From contig JAIUPT010000042.1 of NCBI GenBank assembly GCA_022315425.1, positions 930,001 to 994,000 on the forward strand: 64,000 nt of DNA, written 5' to 3'. Below, one piece after another: positions 1 through 11,969 of this stretch. How positions within the stretch are numbered: position 1 is the stretch's first letter; every line of letters starts with the position of its first letter. Source of the stretch: Pseudevernia furfuracea. Taxonomy: Eukaryota; Ascomycota; Lecanoromycetes; Lecanorales; Parmeliaceae. A model generated the notes under the pieces. That model made no database searches and was not told where the DNA came from. It worked only from the letters and a program-made list of their open reading frames with translations. The translations under genes and the position numbers were made by a program.

Positions 1-363
1 CTCGTGTCTTTGTAACAAAGCCTACAAGTACACGACCTCAACGAAAGGCCCGTCTGGTAGCGCGAAAGGCACATGCCTCGACTCCCTTTTTTCCTTGAAT
101 GAATTCCGCCACACCGCGAAAGCACAAAGCCAAGTCCTTTGTCTACATTGAGCAATCCATTCATTGTTTCTACTTCGCCGAACTGGCCGTATGACGAACA
201 GTCATTAGATTGCCTTTGTTCCCCCGAAGACGACAAAAGTGCCACGCGCTCCCATGTTTTCCGTCAAGCCTCGTGCGCATTCCACGTTCTCCACAAATCA
301 CACACTCCAAACCTTTCAATATCACACTTTTCCAAATTCGGCCCGCAAAAAAACCCTTTCACC
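1..363. other. Upstream non-coding stretch
   Basis: No gene supported. It lies upstream of the ATG at 364 and probably holds the promoter and 5' UTR of that gene. Short overlapping open frames lack coding character. Confidence 0.4.
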
Positions 364-1499
364 ATGCAGCAAATGCAGAGCATTTTCAACATGCGCACCA
401 TGCAACCCATCCAAACCCACGAGGATTATCCCAAATACGCCCGTTCGGAAACGAAGCCCGTCGTCCGCGCCCGCCACATCATCGACCAAGGCGCCATCAG
501 CGAGAACCCTTGCTCCGTGTGCGTGGAACTCCACCAGGACTGTTATCGTTGGGAGGGGACGTTTAGCAAATGCGCCTACTGCACGAGCAAGGATAAAAAA
601 CGGGAGCTTTGCCATTTGCCGGGGCAGGAGGCTTCGCCGCCGGCGGAGAGGACGAAGCGGAGGAAGATGTAAGTACCCCCCCCCCCTCCTCTTCTCTGTC
701 ACGTTTGAAACTGCGTTGGAAGGCTAACAGAGTGTGCAGAACGGGCAATATCTACGCGCCGGGTGGAGATGCCGCGAGCACTGCTGATACGATGGTGTCT
801 GGTACACTCGTGTCTGGCACGCTCGCGTCCGGGACGACACCCTTGTCCGGGATCCCCATGTCCGGTGGTACAAGGAGCGTGCGCGAGAGAGCCGCCAGTC
901 CTCAATCCGCCTCGGCCCCGGCGGGGATTATCGGCACGCGGGTCGCACCGCCGGCGGCTTTGGAAGCCGGGTCAGAGGCGACGCTTGAAAGGGTCACGGC
1001 TCTGGAGAACCAGGTCTCCGGCCTCGAGGCCAAGGTCATGGAACTGCTGGTGAAGCTGGAAGAAGTGAGCTCGTGCGTCAGCGCCAGCTCGACGCCCCGA
1101 CAACAAGCGGCGGCCGGCGCTTCCCCGACGATTAGCACCATCACGTTTGAGGATCTGCAGGCTCAGCGTTTCTCGCGCACGCCGCCGCCCGTGGATGTGG
1201 AGGCTGCGGTACATCTCGCCACGAGAGAGTGGGTGGAGGGGCCGAAGACGCCGGAGCTCCCGGATGCATCGTCTCCCGTGCAGGTTGCTGTTAGGGAGAG
1301 GGTGGAAGAGCCGAAGAGGCCGTCGACGCCGGAACATACGGTTGAGCATCCGGAGGGGTATAAGCCGGTGAATTGCAGTTGCACGAGGGACTCGTCGATG
1401 GAGGCTAATGCGGTGATGCCGGTGCCGGAGGCGGATGCTGAAGCCCCAGCGAACCCTTTCTCGGTCGATGATATTGCAAGCCGGGGGAACGTGTTTTAG
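364..1499 (+). CDS. Cys-cluster protein with coiled coil, unknown function
   Basis: Two exons, 364-668 and 740-1499, joined by a 71 bp intron (GTAAGT donor, GCTAAC branch site, GTGCAG acceptor), giving about 354 aa. Residues 40-80 hold a Cys/His-rich patch (CSVCVELHQDC, then CAYC and a final ELC) followed by a basic stretch (ERTKRRK). It resembles degenerate Zn2Cys6-like modules in many uncharacterised ascomycete proteins but lacks the regular C-x2-C-x6-C spacing. The middle is low-complexity Ser/Gly/Thr with repeats of V/L-SGT-L. A predicted coiled coil follows (LERVTALENQVSGLEAKV, then MELLVKLEEV). The tail is acidic and Pro/Glu-rich. The ATG at 364 is the first in frame. A nuclear or DNA-associated role is an inference only. 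Confidence 0.75.
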
Positions 1500-1986
1500 G
1501 TTGTTTGTTTTGTTGGCTTGTAATTATAGGCTTGTCTTTTTTTTCTCTTTCCTAGTCCTGCTGGCAAGGACCCGCACGTTATTAATATATTTTGGGACCT
1601 TTTTTCCCCATGCCAAATAAATTCCAACTAGATCTCAGCTCCACGGGTCTCTTGCCCTCTCTACACCCACCCGCATAAGTGGCGGATCCGAATTGTGAGG
1701 CGTGGCTAATTCGGCCATTTCTACCAGTCTCGCATACACGACAAGAGCATCTCCTTCCAGCTCTGCACTTACATCACTCCTTTCGATTTTGGTCCTTTGT
1801 CTTTCGATTGCTGTTGATAGCCTTTTATGCTTTTCGTTGGCGTGCCCCCAGATATAGTGCCAAGTCCAACTTCAAATCTCGGGAATATAATAATAATGAA
1901 CATCGAAACTTCTCCCTCTTTTGTCTTTCCATTATTCTACATAGGAGGTTTTTTTGAAAAAAGAAAGTGAAAAAAAAAACGAATCG
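1500..1986. other. Intergenic, tandem genes
   Basis: 3' flank of the upstream gene and probable promoter of the wall-protein gene. It holds T-rich runs near 1538-1555 and a poly-A-rich stretch at 1950-1985 just before the ATG. No gene seen. Confidence 0.4.
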
Positions 1987-2944
1987 ATGTATTTTCCCCG
2001 GTCTTTAATTCATTTTGTCAGCCTGCTGCTTTACTCTGCAATTCGGACTACAGGCCAATCTACAACCTCGCTGTTCGTCCCCGTGGAGTATCCTTTGAAC
2101 ACTTTTTCGGCATCCATCGTTGGCAATGTGAGCGGTCTTGCTTTATACATCATACTGTGGTTGGCCATATTCGGCTAACCCGACATGTTATTGGACAGGA
2201 TGCATCAGCAACCACCTTTGTGTTCGACTGCGCCACTGACACATCCTGCGGGCCAGTAACAGTGATTCAAGGTCCTTCGACCGCCATCTTCACGGAAGCA
2301 GATCAGCCGTACGTTAGCGTTTTCCTGGGAATTTTCTCAAAGACTCAAACCTTGTAGGTTCAAGTCTTGAATTGATCGCTGATCGGAACGAAACTAGAAT
2401 CACAACGGTGTGGGAGTGTGAATTCACTCCATCAATACCGACCGCGACGTGTCTCGTCACCTCGACATCTCCAGGATACAGCTTTCCTGGCACCAGTACC
2501 TCTTTCTACCCATCAGAGTCGCCAGACGCGTTTCCCACCTATCGGGTGGATATCACGGCAGGCTCTTTGACTGAAGCAGCAACTTCAGGAACTGCTTCAC
2601 TGGGGAAGACTGTCACGGCTTTCTCGGGATCGATACCTGCGGTTACTTCTGAGCTACTTTCCTCTCCGTTTCGCGCATCAATGGGTGGCTCAGCGGGCGC
2701 TGCGAGCACTGCAGACTCGAGCAAATCAAGTTTGACTGCCACTGGAACCACAACATCGATGACTGGTCTTTCTAGCTCAAGCGCCGTTGTAACGAGCGCA
2801 GAATCGTCGGCAGCGAATTCGGAAACGTCTTCGAGTGGTGCAAGTGTTGGCGCACAGAGGACTGGCGCTGCAAGTTCTTCTAAAAGTATAGACCCAACAT
2901 TGAAAGGATTAATCTTCATGATATCTGTACTCTTTGGTCTGTAG
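1987..2944 (+). CDS. GPI-anchored Ser/Thr-rich cell-surface protein
   Basis: Three exons: 1987-2127, 2199-2308 and 2365-2944, about 276 aa. Intron 1 has GTGAGC...GGCTAAC...GGACAG. Intron 2 starts GTACGT and ends TTCAAG; the alternative acceptor at 2357 would break the frame. The N-terminus is a signal peptide (hydrophobic core SLIHFVSLLLYS). The mature part starts with a small Cys-containing domain (FDCATDTSCGP; VWECEFTPSIPTATCLV), the pattern of many ascomycete wall proteins. A Ser/Thr/Ala-rich stalk follows, and the C-terminus ends in a short hydrophobic GPI-type tail (LKGLIFMISVLFGL). Likely plasma membrane or cell wall; the exact role is unknown. Confidence 0.75.
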
Positions 2945-3876
2945 ATAGGTCTCTTTTCAATATGTGTACATAATGAAAAGTTCAATAGATGAGGCCTGAC
3001 CATGAAAGCGAGCGACGAAATTTCGGACACGTCACCAACGTCTGATCTAGAGAGGAAAAATCGCCATGGTTGTGATTATCCGTGAATCAGTCGCGGACAT
3101 AGGACCAACAAAATGCACATTGTGGTTGCACTGTGTAAATCAAGATAGCAACACATTCAAGCATCAAGCTCCATCAGCTTCCGTTTACGCAACAATCATT
3201 GCAGATAGTAGACCTCTCGTCCAAGCTCCCAATAGGCAGGCAAGGTGCCATGACGAGGTGGCAGCCGGGATGCAACAAACCCCTAAAAGATCGATCAGAG
3301 CAGCATCAGACATAAGCCCCCCGTTATCTAATGCTCCTGGTGCTCTTCACCAAAAATTCTTAGTATTATAGCTCGATCCCTATAAAGAAAAAAGAGTATT
3401 TTTTTTTGAAGAAGATATAGCGCACACTCGCCGCAGAGTACTTAATCCTATAATATTTATTCTTGACATTCAGAACAGCGCGATACGAATAAAATTCATT
3501 AACACGACGAGAATTCCTTTGTTTTTGGTTTGTTTTTTTTTTTAAAAAAAGCGCGTACGTAGATAAACAGGTAGTCTTCTAAATAGATCACGTATAATAA
3601 AGAGTAATCACGTACTGTAGCCATTTGTTGAAAATTTTCAGAGGTGATTAAGTGTATTAAGAACTGAGGCAACTCGCCCCTCGGCTGACCATGACTCGGC
3701 AAAAGCTGCCGATTCCGGCAAAATCCGAGCATCAGCTCAACCAGCCTGACCACTGCAACGAAGAACCAAGCCCGTCAACTCAATACACAAAGATGTCAAG
3801 CAACCCCTGCGGAACCGATCGCATAAACCCCACCACCACATCGATGAACTAGCGCCGCCCACCGAGAGCCCACACC
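2945..3876. other. Intergenic, AT-rich
   Basis: Nothing gene-like is supported. An open frame of about 100 codons at 3066 has no homology that I recognise. AT-rich runs with homopolymers lie at 3400-3560, and the last 150 bp is likely the promoter of the next gene. Confidence 0.4.
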
Positions 3877-5189
3877 ATGCGGCCCTCCGACCCCCGCATC
3901 CGCCAAACCCTCAACCAAATCTCCCAGAACATCGAGTCCGCCAACCTCACGACCCAAGCCTCCCTCTTCAACTTCTCCGAGCACTACATCTCCCCCTGCC
4001 TCGCCTCCCTGAGCACCTGCCTCGAAGCGTCCTGCCAGCCCTGCTTCGCCGTGCGCGACGACCTCCGCCAGAAGCGCCAGCGCCAGTCCCAGCACGGCCG
4101 GCGGGGCCGCGGGAGGGAGAACCTCGCGTTTGACTTCTACGACGATTGGGAGCAGGACGAGAGCGAGTGGGGGAATGACGAGTTGGATCGGTTGCTGAAC
4201 GGGGACGAGACGGCGCAGCCCGGGAAGCACGGGGGGATGAGTTATGGGAGCCGGGGGGTCGGGAGGCGGAAAGGTGGGGAGGGGGACGATGATGTCAACA
4301 TGGTGCCCAAGAGTAGCATGTTTGGCTTCTTGGAGAGATTGCCGTGGAAGATTGGGGGAAGGGGGGTTCGGTATAAACCCAATGTGGCGAATCTGCAGGA
4401 CAATGTTGGGAGGAGAGGCGTGGAAGCGGAGCCGTTCATTGAGGAAGGGGGAGAGCGGGAAGGGAGGGGGCATACGAGAAGTAGGAGTGGGACGGTGGGG
4501 AGTAGGAGTACGACCAACTCGTTAAGCTCGAGGGGCGATCTGTTCCCGAGCGATGATGAAGATGACGCCGTGCCGTTGGATGACGAGTTTGCGATGGTGT
4601 TGGAGCGGCGGACTACGGGGACTACGTCTGATGATCATAGCAGTGGGAAAAACAAGGGAAAGAGACCGTCTGGCTCTAGGGCCTCGACGAAGACGGGATC
4701 GTCGAAGGACACGAAGAGTGTGAGAAAGGAGAGGAGGGGAACATCGACTTCCAGTGGGAGAAATCGTCATCTAATACAGACGGCAGAAGAAGATGTACCA
4801 TCGATAATTGATTTGAAGCACGAAGAGGAGCATGTGCGGCGGCAGGAGGAGGCTGAAGTGGAGCAGAGACGGCAAGCAGCCCAGAGATTGGCGCTCGAAC
4901 GTGGGTTGAGCAGTGCCGAAGATAAAGTAGAGGTCAGACCTCTGCTTAGTGACGGTGGGATTGCTTGACTGATCAAAAGCAGGATCTACCCCATGGCCAC
5001 AATGTCAAAGGAGGTGCCATCATTAACGACAGGGAGCTGCCTTTACCCGATCATGAAAGTTTGCCACTCGCAAATCCGCCTCCAGACTTCCCGTCATCGA
5101 AGGCAGAACCCAGTCCTCCCGATCTGCCACAATCGCCAGTGAAAGATGGGGCTCCTGAGCCAAAGCCTCCAAATGAGCCAGATCACTGA
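3877..5189 (+). CDS. Disordered acidic/basic conserved fungal protein, unknown
   Basis: A long first exon starts at 3877. Residues 1-65 form a helical region with four Cys (SPCLASLSTCLEASCQPCF). A conserved-looking acidic block follows (AFDFYDDWEQDESEWGNDEL), then an R/G-rich segment, a block around MFGFLERLPWKIGG, a Ser/Arg-rich region, DDEDD acidic patches and a C-terminal E/R/Q coiled coil. Read without splicing, the frame stops at 4968 (363 aa). A phase-0 intron with donor GTAGAG at 4927 or GTCAGA at 4933, CTGAT branch site and AAGCAG acceptor at 4982 would extend it to 5189 with a Pro-rich tail. Both ends are plausible. It resembles ascomycete hypothetical proteins; I do not know its function. 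Confidence 0.7.
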
Positions 5190-6674
5190 CTTGGAAATGC
5201 GTAATAGATGTATTGATTGTATGATACTGCGTTTTAGCGTTACGACAGCACGTAGTCCTGGGTTGAGTAGGGGTTTGGCGCTTTGCTGCACCATCCATGG
5301 TCATCGCAGATCACTTATAACTGAAAACGTCTGCATGTATGATTTGATATCGGATTATCATGAAACCTAGTGTTTCCGGAGACCCTGCCAATGTATACTA
5401 GAACGATATTGAACATCCTGATACCTGTTGATCGAAAATGAGTCTTTCAACACAAGCAAAGAAGACAAACAGTACCCAAATCTGAAGAACCGTGCTGGTT
5501 TTTACGGGACCTTGGAGTATTCTGATCTAACTGTTGGCAAGGGTTTCAGTCTCAACATTACTTTGGCGGACACGGACTATAAGTAGTACTGCTCACGAAG
5601 ACAACCTAGTAATACTGTTATCTTGCGTCTCCTCAACGAATATCTCACACCCAGTCATCCCCCTGCGTCGAGGTGTTTAACCCCCTGCATACAACGAACG
5701 TCTCGGAACCGGTCGAACGGGGATGACGGAATGTTCTTTTGGGTCGGTAGACGGTGGAGGACAGAGATCCTAGCATAGCTGCTAGCTATTGAGTCCGAAC
5801 GATTACCATTTGCCCCCAACACTGCCTAGAGTATCAAATTGGACGTGGTCATTTTGTGGTAGCTTATATATCATGACATGATTGATCTGCCAGGGGTAGA
5901 CCACGATGTGGCTGCTGCCTTACTTACTTGCAGCAGCCTGCTGAAGTTTTGTTTAATCGCTGATAGTAAAGACAGTGTCGATGTCGCGTAACCGTAGGAG
6001 GTTCCGACGAAAGTATCCCGCTACTGTTAATGAATGCCGTCATTGCTGGTTTCAATTGACATCCCGCATGCCAAACACTCGCGCTAGCATCTCAAAGCAA
6101 TTTATTTACCTTTTTAAATTCAAGAACCACTCCACAGCTGCTCTCTAGGATGCCTGAAACCACAATCTGAGGCCTACTTGTGGGGTATTCAAATCTTGCT
6201 GCGAGTTGTCATTATGTTATCGCGAAAGACCAACAAAAAACGCTTGGGACGTTTGACGTAGTAAGTACTTGCGCCTTCCCAACGAGCGAACCCGGTGAGC
6301 AACGCAATGTAGATGGGACAATCCCACTGTTTGAACCTCGTGGAGCTTTACCAGTAGAGCGGTCGGAGAAGGTTCCATGTATCTGGTAAGATGTTGCTTC
6401 ATTTCATCTAACTACCTAGGTATAGAGCATGGTAGGAGGGGGTATCGTGAGGGGCGTATCAAGATCGAACCAATGACAAGACATTGGCAACCCGAAAAAC
6501 ATTTCATACAGACCTTTAGGTTCACGCTATGCCTCCCAAGAAATCAACCTTGCCTCCCAGTCAGTGACTCGCTATGCACAATGCCCACCCCGACCTAAGA
6601 AATGTGGTAAGAAACAAAGATGACCAGCCTTCGGGGCTGAGACCAAGGAGTGCAAAGCCTAGGGTAAGGGCTGG
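5190..6674. other. Intergenic between convergent genes
   Basis: About 1.5 kb with only short, unconvincing open frames. No repeat family or RNA gene was recognised. It contains the 3' flanks of two converging genes. Confidence 0.4.
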
Positions 6675-9045
6675 CTATATCATATTGCCATTGACATTGA
6701 TCTCACACCCATCAGCCTTCTGCTGCCTCGCTTTAGCGAGCATAAGCTCACGCATCCAGTCAATACGCTCGTCGCGCGACTTGACGGCAAAATGGTGCGT
6801 CTTTCCAGTCGCGGCGCCAAGGATGCCCCTCTTCTCGGCTGCTGGCACAAGCTGGAAGCTAAAGGCTGAAGAATCATTGCCATCTTTCTTTTTGCTGCTG
6901 AGCTTCAGGGACTTAAAAGCAGCGTTGAGCTTGTTCGATGCAAGTGATGAACAAGCGACGGCATATTCGTCAACGTCAATGTACTCAAGAGCATCCTTGA
7001 CCTTTTCATCTCGGTGCATAGCGAGACGAGTGCCATTGAGGCGGAAGTGGTTCTCGTGCCATTCGTGACGGAGCATTTTGGTCTTACGCTTCTTCATCCA
7101 ACCCGCATAATTGACATCGTTGGCTATTGGGGTCAATTCGTCTGGACCATAGATCGGAGAAAGATGGGTTTCTCGCAAAGGTGCCATGGCAAAGCTTGCC
7201 TGAGGACGATGGGAAGTCGATCGCTCAATAGGATTGGCAGTTTGTGAGCGAGGAATAGGTGATAATGCCTGACGGCGATCGACTGGTGAAAACTGTTGGC
7301 GGAACTGTTGGCGATGGTCCGCTCGAGAATTTGAGCGTGAGATGGGTTCCCCGCCGAATCGCATGCCTGGTGGTACGGAGTGTGAAGCGTCGCGCTCAAT
7401 TGGACCTAGTGGGATAGCTGTAACTGGGACGTCCATTGCGGAAGCTGGACTGCCAAGTCTGAAGATGTCAGAGCCATTGTTGTCGCTCTTCGTATACAGA
7501 GCTGTAACTGGAGTGTAGTTTTGTCGTGACGGGACAGCAGTGCGGTTAGGAGAAAGAGCGTCCTGTGGCTTGGTTGTTGGAATGGTCAGCTTGGGAAGCA
7601 GGCTGAGGTTTGTATGAGGTGCTTGTGTAGCCCCTGGTGGCGAAAGCGGAGGAAACATTTCGTACGGAGATGTTGAGGGCTCCTCGGCAGGCTCGTCTAG
7701 GTGCTGGAAGCTGAGGAACTGCCTGACATTCTCTTGTGGATCGCGGGTTTGAACAACGCGGAGGAGATCCTCATCAAGGCGAAGAGCAGGCAAGCGGCCT
7801 GGTCCTAGGAGGTCCGACGATGCAACGACAGAAGGTACTGCCTCAGACATTGGCCGCATGCTGACTTCGCTAGGGGCAGCATTGGCATCCTGGTACTGCT
7901 CCAATTCTATGGGGAATTCTTTCGCAAACCTTGCCATCTTGCGCTGGTACTTTTTGTACTTTGAACAATTATCCCCCTTCGAACAATGATGTGGCTCAGG
8001 GAGAAGTTGTTCAATGGCTACAATTGACGCCGATTCTCCAGGAGAAATGACATCGTCAGGTCGTACCGCCCTTCGAGCTCGCCTTCGTCCCACCGTTGGT
8101 GACTTGGCCTTGTCGTCGTCTGGGCTTGAAGGGTTCGAGCAGTCATCTCCACGACGTTGGCGGCTGGGCTGTTGCGGTGCTGCCGATAGATTGGGCGACA
8201 TGGATGGATAATATGGGTCATCTACTGGAGTTGATGGCACGCTTAGACCACCCCTGAGGTTCCGTATAGCATCCCACAGTTGATGGCGTTGGCCAAAGGA
8301 CACAATTCCAAGCTCTTTAAGATCTCCGAATTGAAGATCCTTGAGTATTGCGCCAGAGATATCATGCATGCGGAACTTTTGCACTAGCGATATTTCAAGC
8401 CCGGTAGCAGTCATCCAAAATGCAACCTGCTGGGGTGTCCATGCTTGCAGGGGCACACTGCTATCAGGAGCCTCTTCGACTTTCTGTTGCCGTTCTGCTG
8501 TCAATACGGGTTTGGGACCAGCCCTGAGGTCTTGTGGCGATACAGGAGACCAATCGAGGTAGATATCGTGTTCCTGTGTTCTGGCCGAGTCTTGCGAAAT
8601 ACGGAATAGATGTGGTCCAACAGGTCCCTCAACAGGCTTTGTCGGCCCTTGTTTCTCTTGCTGTAGCTGTAGCCGAAAATTGAATCCTTTGAAATCATTC
8701 AAAGCTGGCGTTTGTACCTCTTCAAAAGTAGACACTGTTGTGTTACTTCGGTTTCCAAACTACGAATGTATTAGACCGGCAGTGGCTGAGATAGCCTCGG
8801 GTACCCACCGATTCCTCGCTTCTGCGGCCAGAGTATTCCTCAAAATCACTTAGGTCCTCTTCGAATTCGGTATCGTACATCTCCGTAGCTTGAGAGAGTG
8901 GTCTAGGTGCCGATGGTTGGGCGAATACCGACTGCACATTGCCTTTTTGGAACATTTCAACTCCCCCCTGGTGCGCTATTGGCATGAACGCCTGATAAAT
9001 TTAGAGAGCGCTCATTGAGCAACGATTGCTTTCATGACTTACCAT
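6675..9045 (-). CDS. SAM and PH domain protein, Boi/Pob1-like polarity factor
   Basis: Three exons on the minus strand: 9045-9043 (the ATG alone), 8991-8809 and 8759-6675, about 756 aa. Intron 1 is GTAAGT...TATCAG and intron 2 is GTGGGT...TTCGTAG; both are phase 0. The N-terminus is acidic (YDTEFEEDLSDFEEYS). A SAM domain spans residues 165-232 (LQAWTPQQVAFWMTATGLE...ELGIVSFGQRHQLWDAIRNL). A short Cys/His motif (HHCSKGDNCSKY) precedes a long disordered Ser/Pro region. A PH domain occupies the C-terminus from about residue 605 (YAGWMKKRKTKMLRHEWHEN...RLAMHRDE). Yeast Boi1/2 and S. pombe Pob1 combine SH3, SAM and PH domains and act in polarised growth and exocytosis at the cortex; I see no SH3 here. 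Role is inferred from domains. Confidence 0.85.
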
Positions 9046-11969
9046 CGCGCATACACTCAATCGACAGGAAATTTGGAAGTGGGGTTTATCGATGTTGCAG
9101 CACTAATGGAGTATGTCGATTTGTAGGTAATAGACATGGGATGGATCAAACATTCGCCCGCGGATTACTCTAACACGACAGCGAGAGTAAAGATATGACG
9201 AGAGAGGAAAGGGAAAGAAAATAGAAGTCCGCTGGACATGGGCGCTTGGACGTGGTTATAGGGAAGCTCAACCGGTGGCTGGAGTCCTCTGAGAAGGGTT
9301 TCCGTTTCACAGTTCTTCTCACATTCTACTAGCGGGCAACGTCGTCAAGCTATCACGTCGGATCAACGCCTTAAGGCGCTATTGAGCCTATTATTCGTTG
9401 CTATCTTGTGCGCCAACTGCACCCCTAGAGTCTGGAGAGGTGTGAAGAGGAACAGAGAGCTGCAGGAAGCTCAAAGCTTAAATCTCGAACCACATGTATT
9501 CCACCAATGAATGGCCATCTACTGCTAGCCCACATTACCAACCCCAACAAAGTCCTCATGTAACCGCCAGCAAGAAGGGTGGAAGGGCAAAAATGTGCTA
9601 ATTCATGGCTGCATTTGCTGTAATCGAGCCAATCACGAGCAGACTTTACGCTCATCTACCTGCGAGCCTTTGGAGTTGGTAGAGTACAGGCTCGGCTCGC
9701 AACGGCCATTCTTCTACCTCTGCTTTCACCTTCAGAAAGGTCGTCACTCGTCGCAGAGTCAGACTATGGAGTCGCCATTTCCGCGCCACCAACTGGCTTC
9801 ACTACAGACTCAATGTCTCGGCAGTAGGACATGAGGATGACTCTGGCGCAAGGGACAGTGTGGACAATCAAGGGACATTGCGCATTGTCCACATTATCCC
9901 CTCATTTGCAGGATGGTGATATCGATGGCGTGCATGATCCATCTCCATGCTCTCGGCACGATACGAAAACGAATCACGCACATCTTCCTCCGAATTTGGG
10001 TCCTCATCTCTACCAAGACTCTCATTGGGTTCCCTCTGCTCCAATACCTGCCCTCCATCCCGACTTATCTACTCACATGACCATAATTGCATGCGGGTGA
10101 TCAACTTGGTTCCTCATACTCAGTCAATCAAAATTTGTCACCGCCACTTATACGGAGTCTCGATGCCGTTGATTCAGATTGTCAATACGAGTAAAGATGT
10201 TTCGTATGCGGCTTCCTCCTCTAAGTGGAGCGGAGATTGTCGGGATCTACCATAAATTTGCCTTATGGGAGGCCAAAGTCACCTGAGCTTCCTCATGTAA
10301 CGTCTTTCCATGTTCCTACAGGTGGCTTGCGATTGATTAGATATACCACGAGCCATGATCAAAAGGCTCACTAAGAATCGCCCCCGGGATTCTCTTCCAC
10401 AAGTAGTATTCAGTACATTGACAATGGCTTGAAGTGCTCGGAACTTGGCGAAGAGCCACATGACAGTATCAAGTATTGTCGCTGATACTCCGTATGTGAC
10501 TCATTATTCAAGATTCGCCAAACAGTCTTTGGGTTGCCAGCGGAGCCAGCCAATTGACGCACTGACAACGGCCGCCGTTGCGCAGGACCGTTTTGCTAGC
10601 GTCGGAAATGAAGCAAAATGATCCCCGAAAGGATTGGTCTTTTTTTTGCAGATCCTGCCTACTGTTACTCGATGCAGCTGTTAAGTGTGATTTATTCTTA
10701 GCAAATACGACTCCTTTGATATGATTATCTGGGGAAAAGAAGCATCAAGTCAGCCTAATTAGTTGCTATCTCCAGCCTATCATGAAGCTCACTTCTCCCT
10801 CTCCCCTCCACACCCACTTTTTTCAAGCTTCCAAAGTTCCAACTTGACGCTGGAGCGGCACGTTTCTTAGTTTCGGCGCTAAAGTTCTCAACGTCTGCTG
10901 GCCTGTCATGCTGCCAAGAAGGAAGAATTGACGGTGCTTTACCTTCAAATCGAGTAGCGTCGCCAGTATCGTGCATGTGCATGATAGGTCTGGTAGGTCA
11001 GACGCCATCTCGTGATTTCGTTGTCATTTGGAAAACATGGCGCCCGCGCTCTGGTCAATTCAACCGATTCTTGCAGGGTCTTTTCTCTGCTGTCTGAAAA
11101 TTCAAAAACTACTTAGTGAAAAGTTGCATCAAGCAAATATTTTGTCTGCAGGGTTTTGGACAAAAAGAGCAAATTGCTCCCAAATCCTCCAGGAGGCGCA
11201 TACGGGGAAGCAACGGAAAAGTTGTGACGAGATTTGCATCACAATCATCACATGCAGTAGCCTCAGAACAAGCTTGGCGAGGCTTGCAGCGAATCGATGA
11301 CTTTTTGATTCCTTGAAAAGCTTCCTCGACCCGCACCGTTGCGGGCAGGGAAGCTAGACATGGATATGCATAATTCTAAATAACCGAGCATGGATCTTTA
11401 CCACAATTGATAACCAGGATCTGATGAGCTTTGAGCGCTTCGAATGGAGCAAAAATAGCAATATTGGGCTAAATTAGCAAAATTACCCCTCTTTTCCTGT
11501 GCAAGCTCTAAGCTCCTTGGCGTTTCTGTTCCAATTTCACTCGGTTATGCCAATCGCTGGGCAAGCTCCTCATCCTGCTAGCCTCACTCTCTGGGCCGGT
11601 ATGCTGGCTACTAGCTATCGCGGGGCTTCATCCAGAAAAGAAGCTCATGTTCATTTTTAGAACACTACCTTTAGCCTTTCTACCCTGAAGCCTTTTCCTG
11701 AATTATGTCTACATATATTCCATCATGTCCGAGTCTTCACTTCAAGGACTCTTGCGCCAGACCGTGGAACTATTCTTCTCCCACCCTATCAACATCATAC
11801 CACGGAGCCAGCTGGTCAGGCTCCTACCCTTTAATACTACTCACACCAATAGCATACCGGTCTTGCTCTGCGCCTGTTGATTCTTCGCCCACAGTTCTCA
11901 TCTGCACCGATATTCATATCATCTCGACAGCTCACTACTACACAATATCTCTTGACGAGAAGATTGCCA
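9046..11969. other. Gene-poor stretch of 2.9 kb
   Basis: No coding gene supported. The first 300 bp is the likely promoter of the SAM/PH gene, and the last 300 bp belongs to the Zn2Cys6 gene, with an out-of-frame ORF overlapping its 5' end. The middle holds only short frames with stops. No transposon ends or tandem repeats were recognised. Confidence 0.4.

Noticed and set aside
3066..3371. 101-codon frame
   Set aside because: No signal peptide, domain or splice context; sits in AT-rich intergenic DNA.
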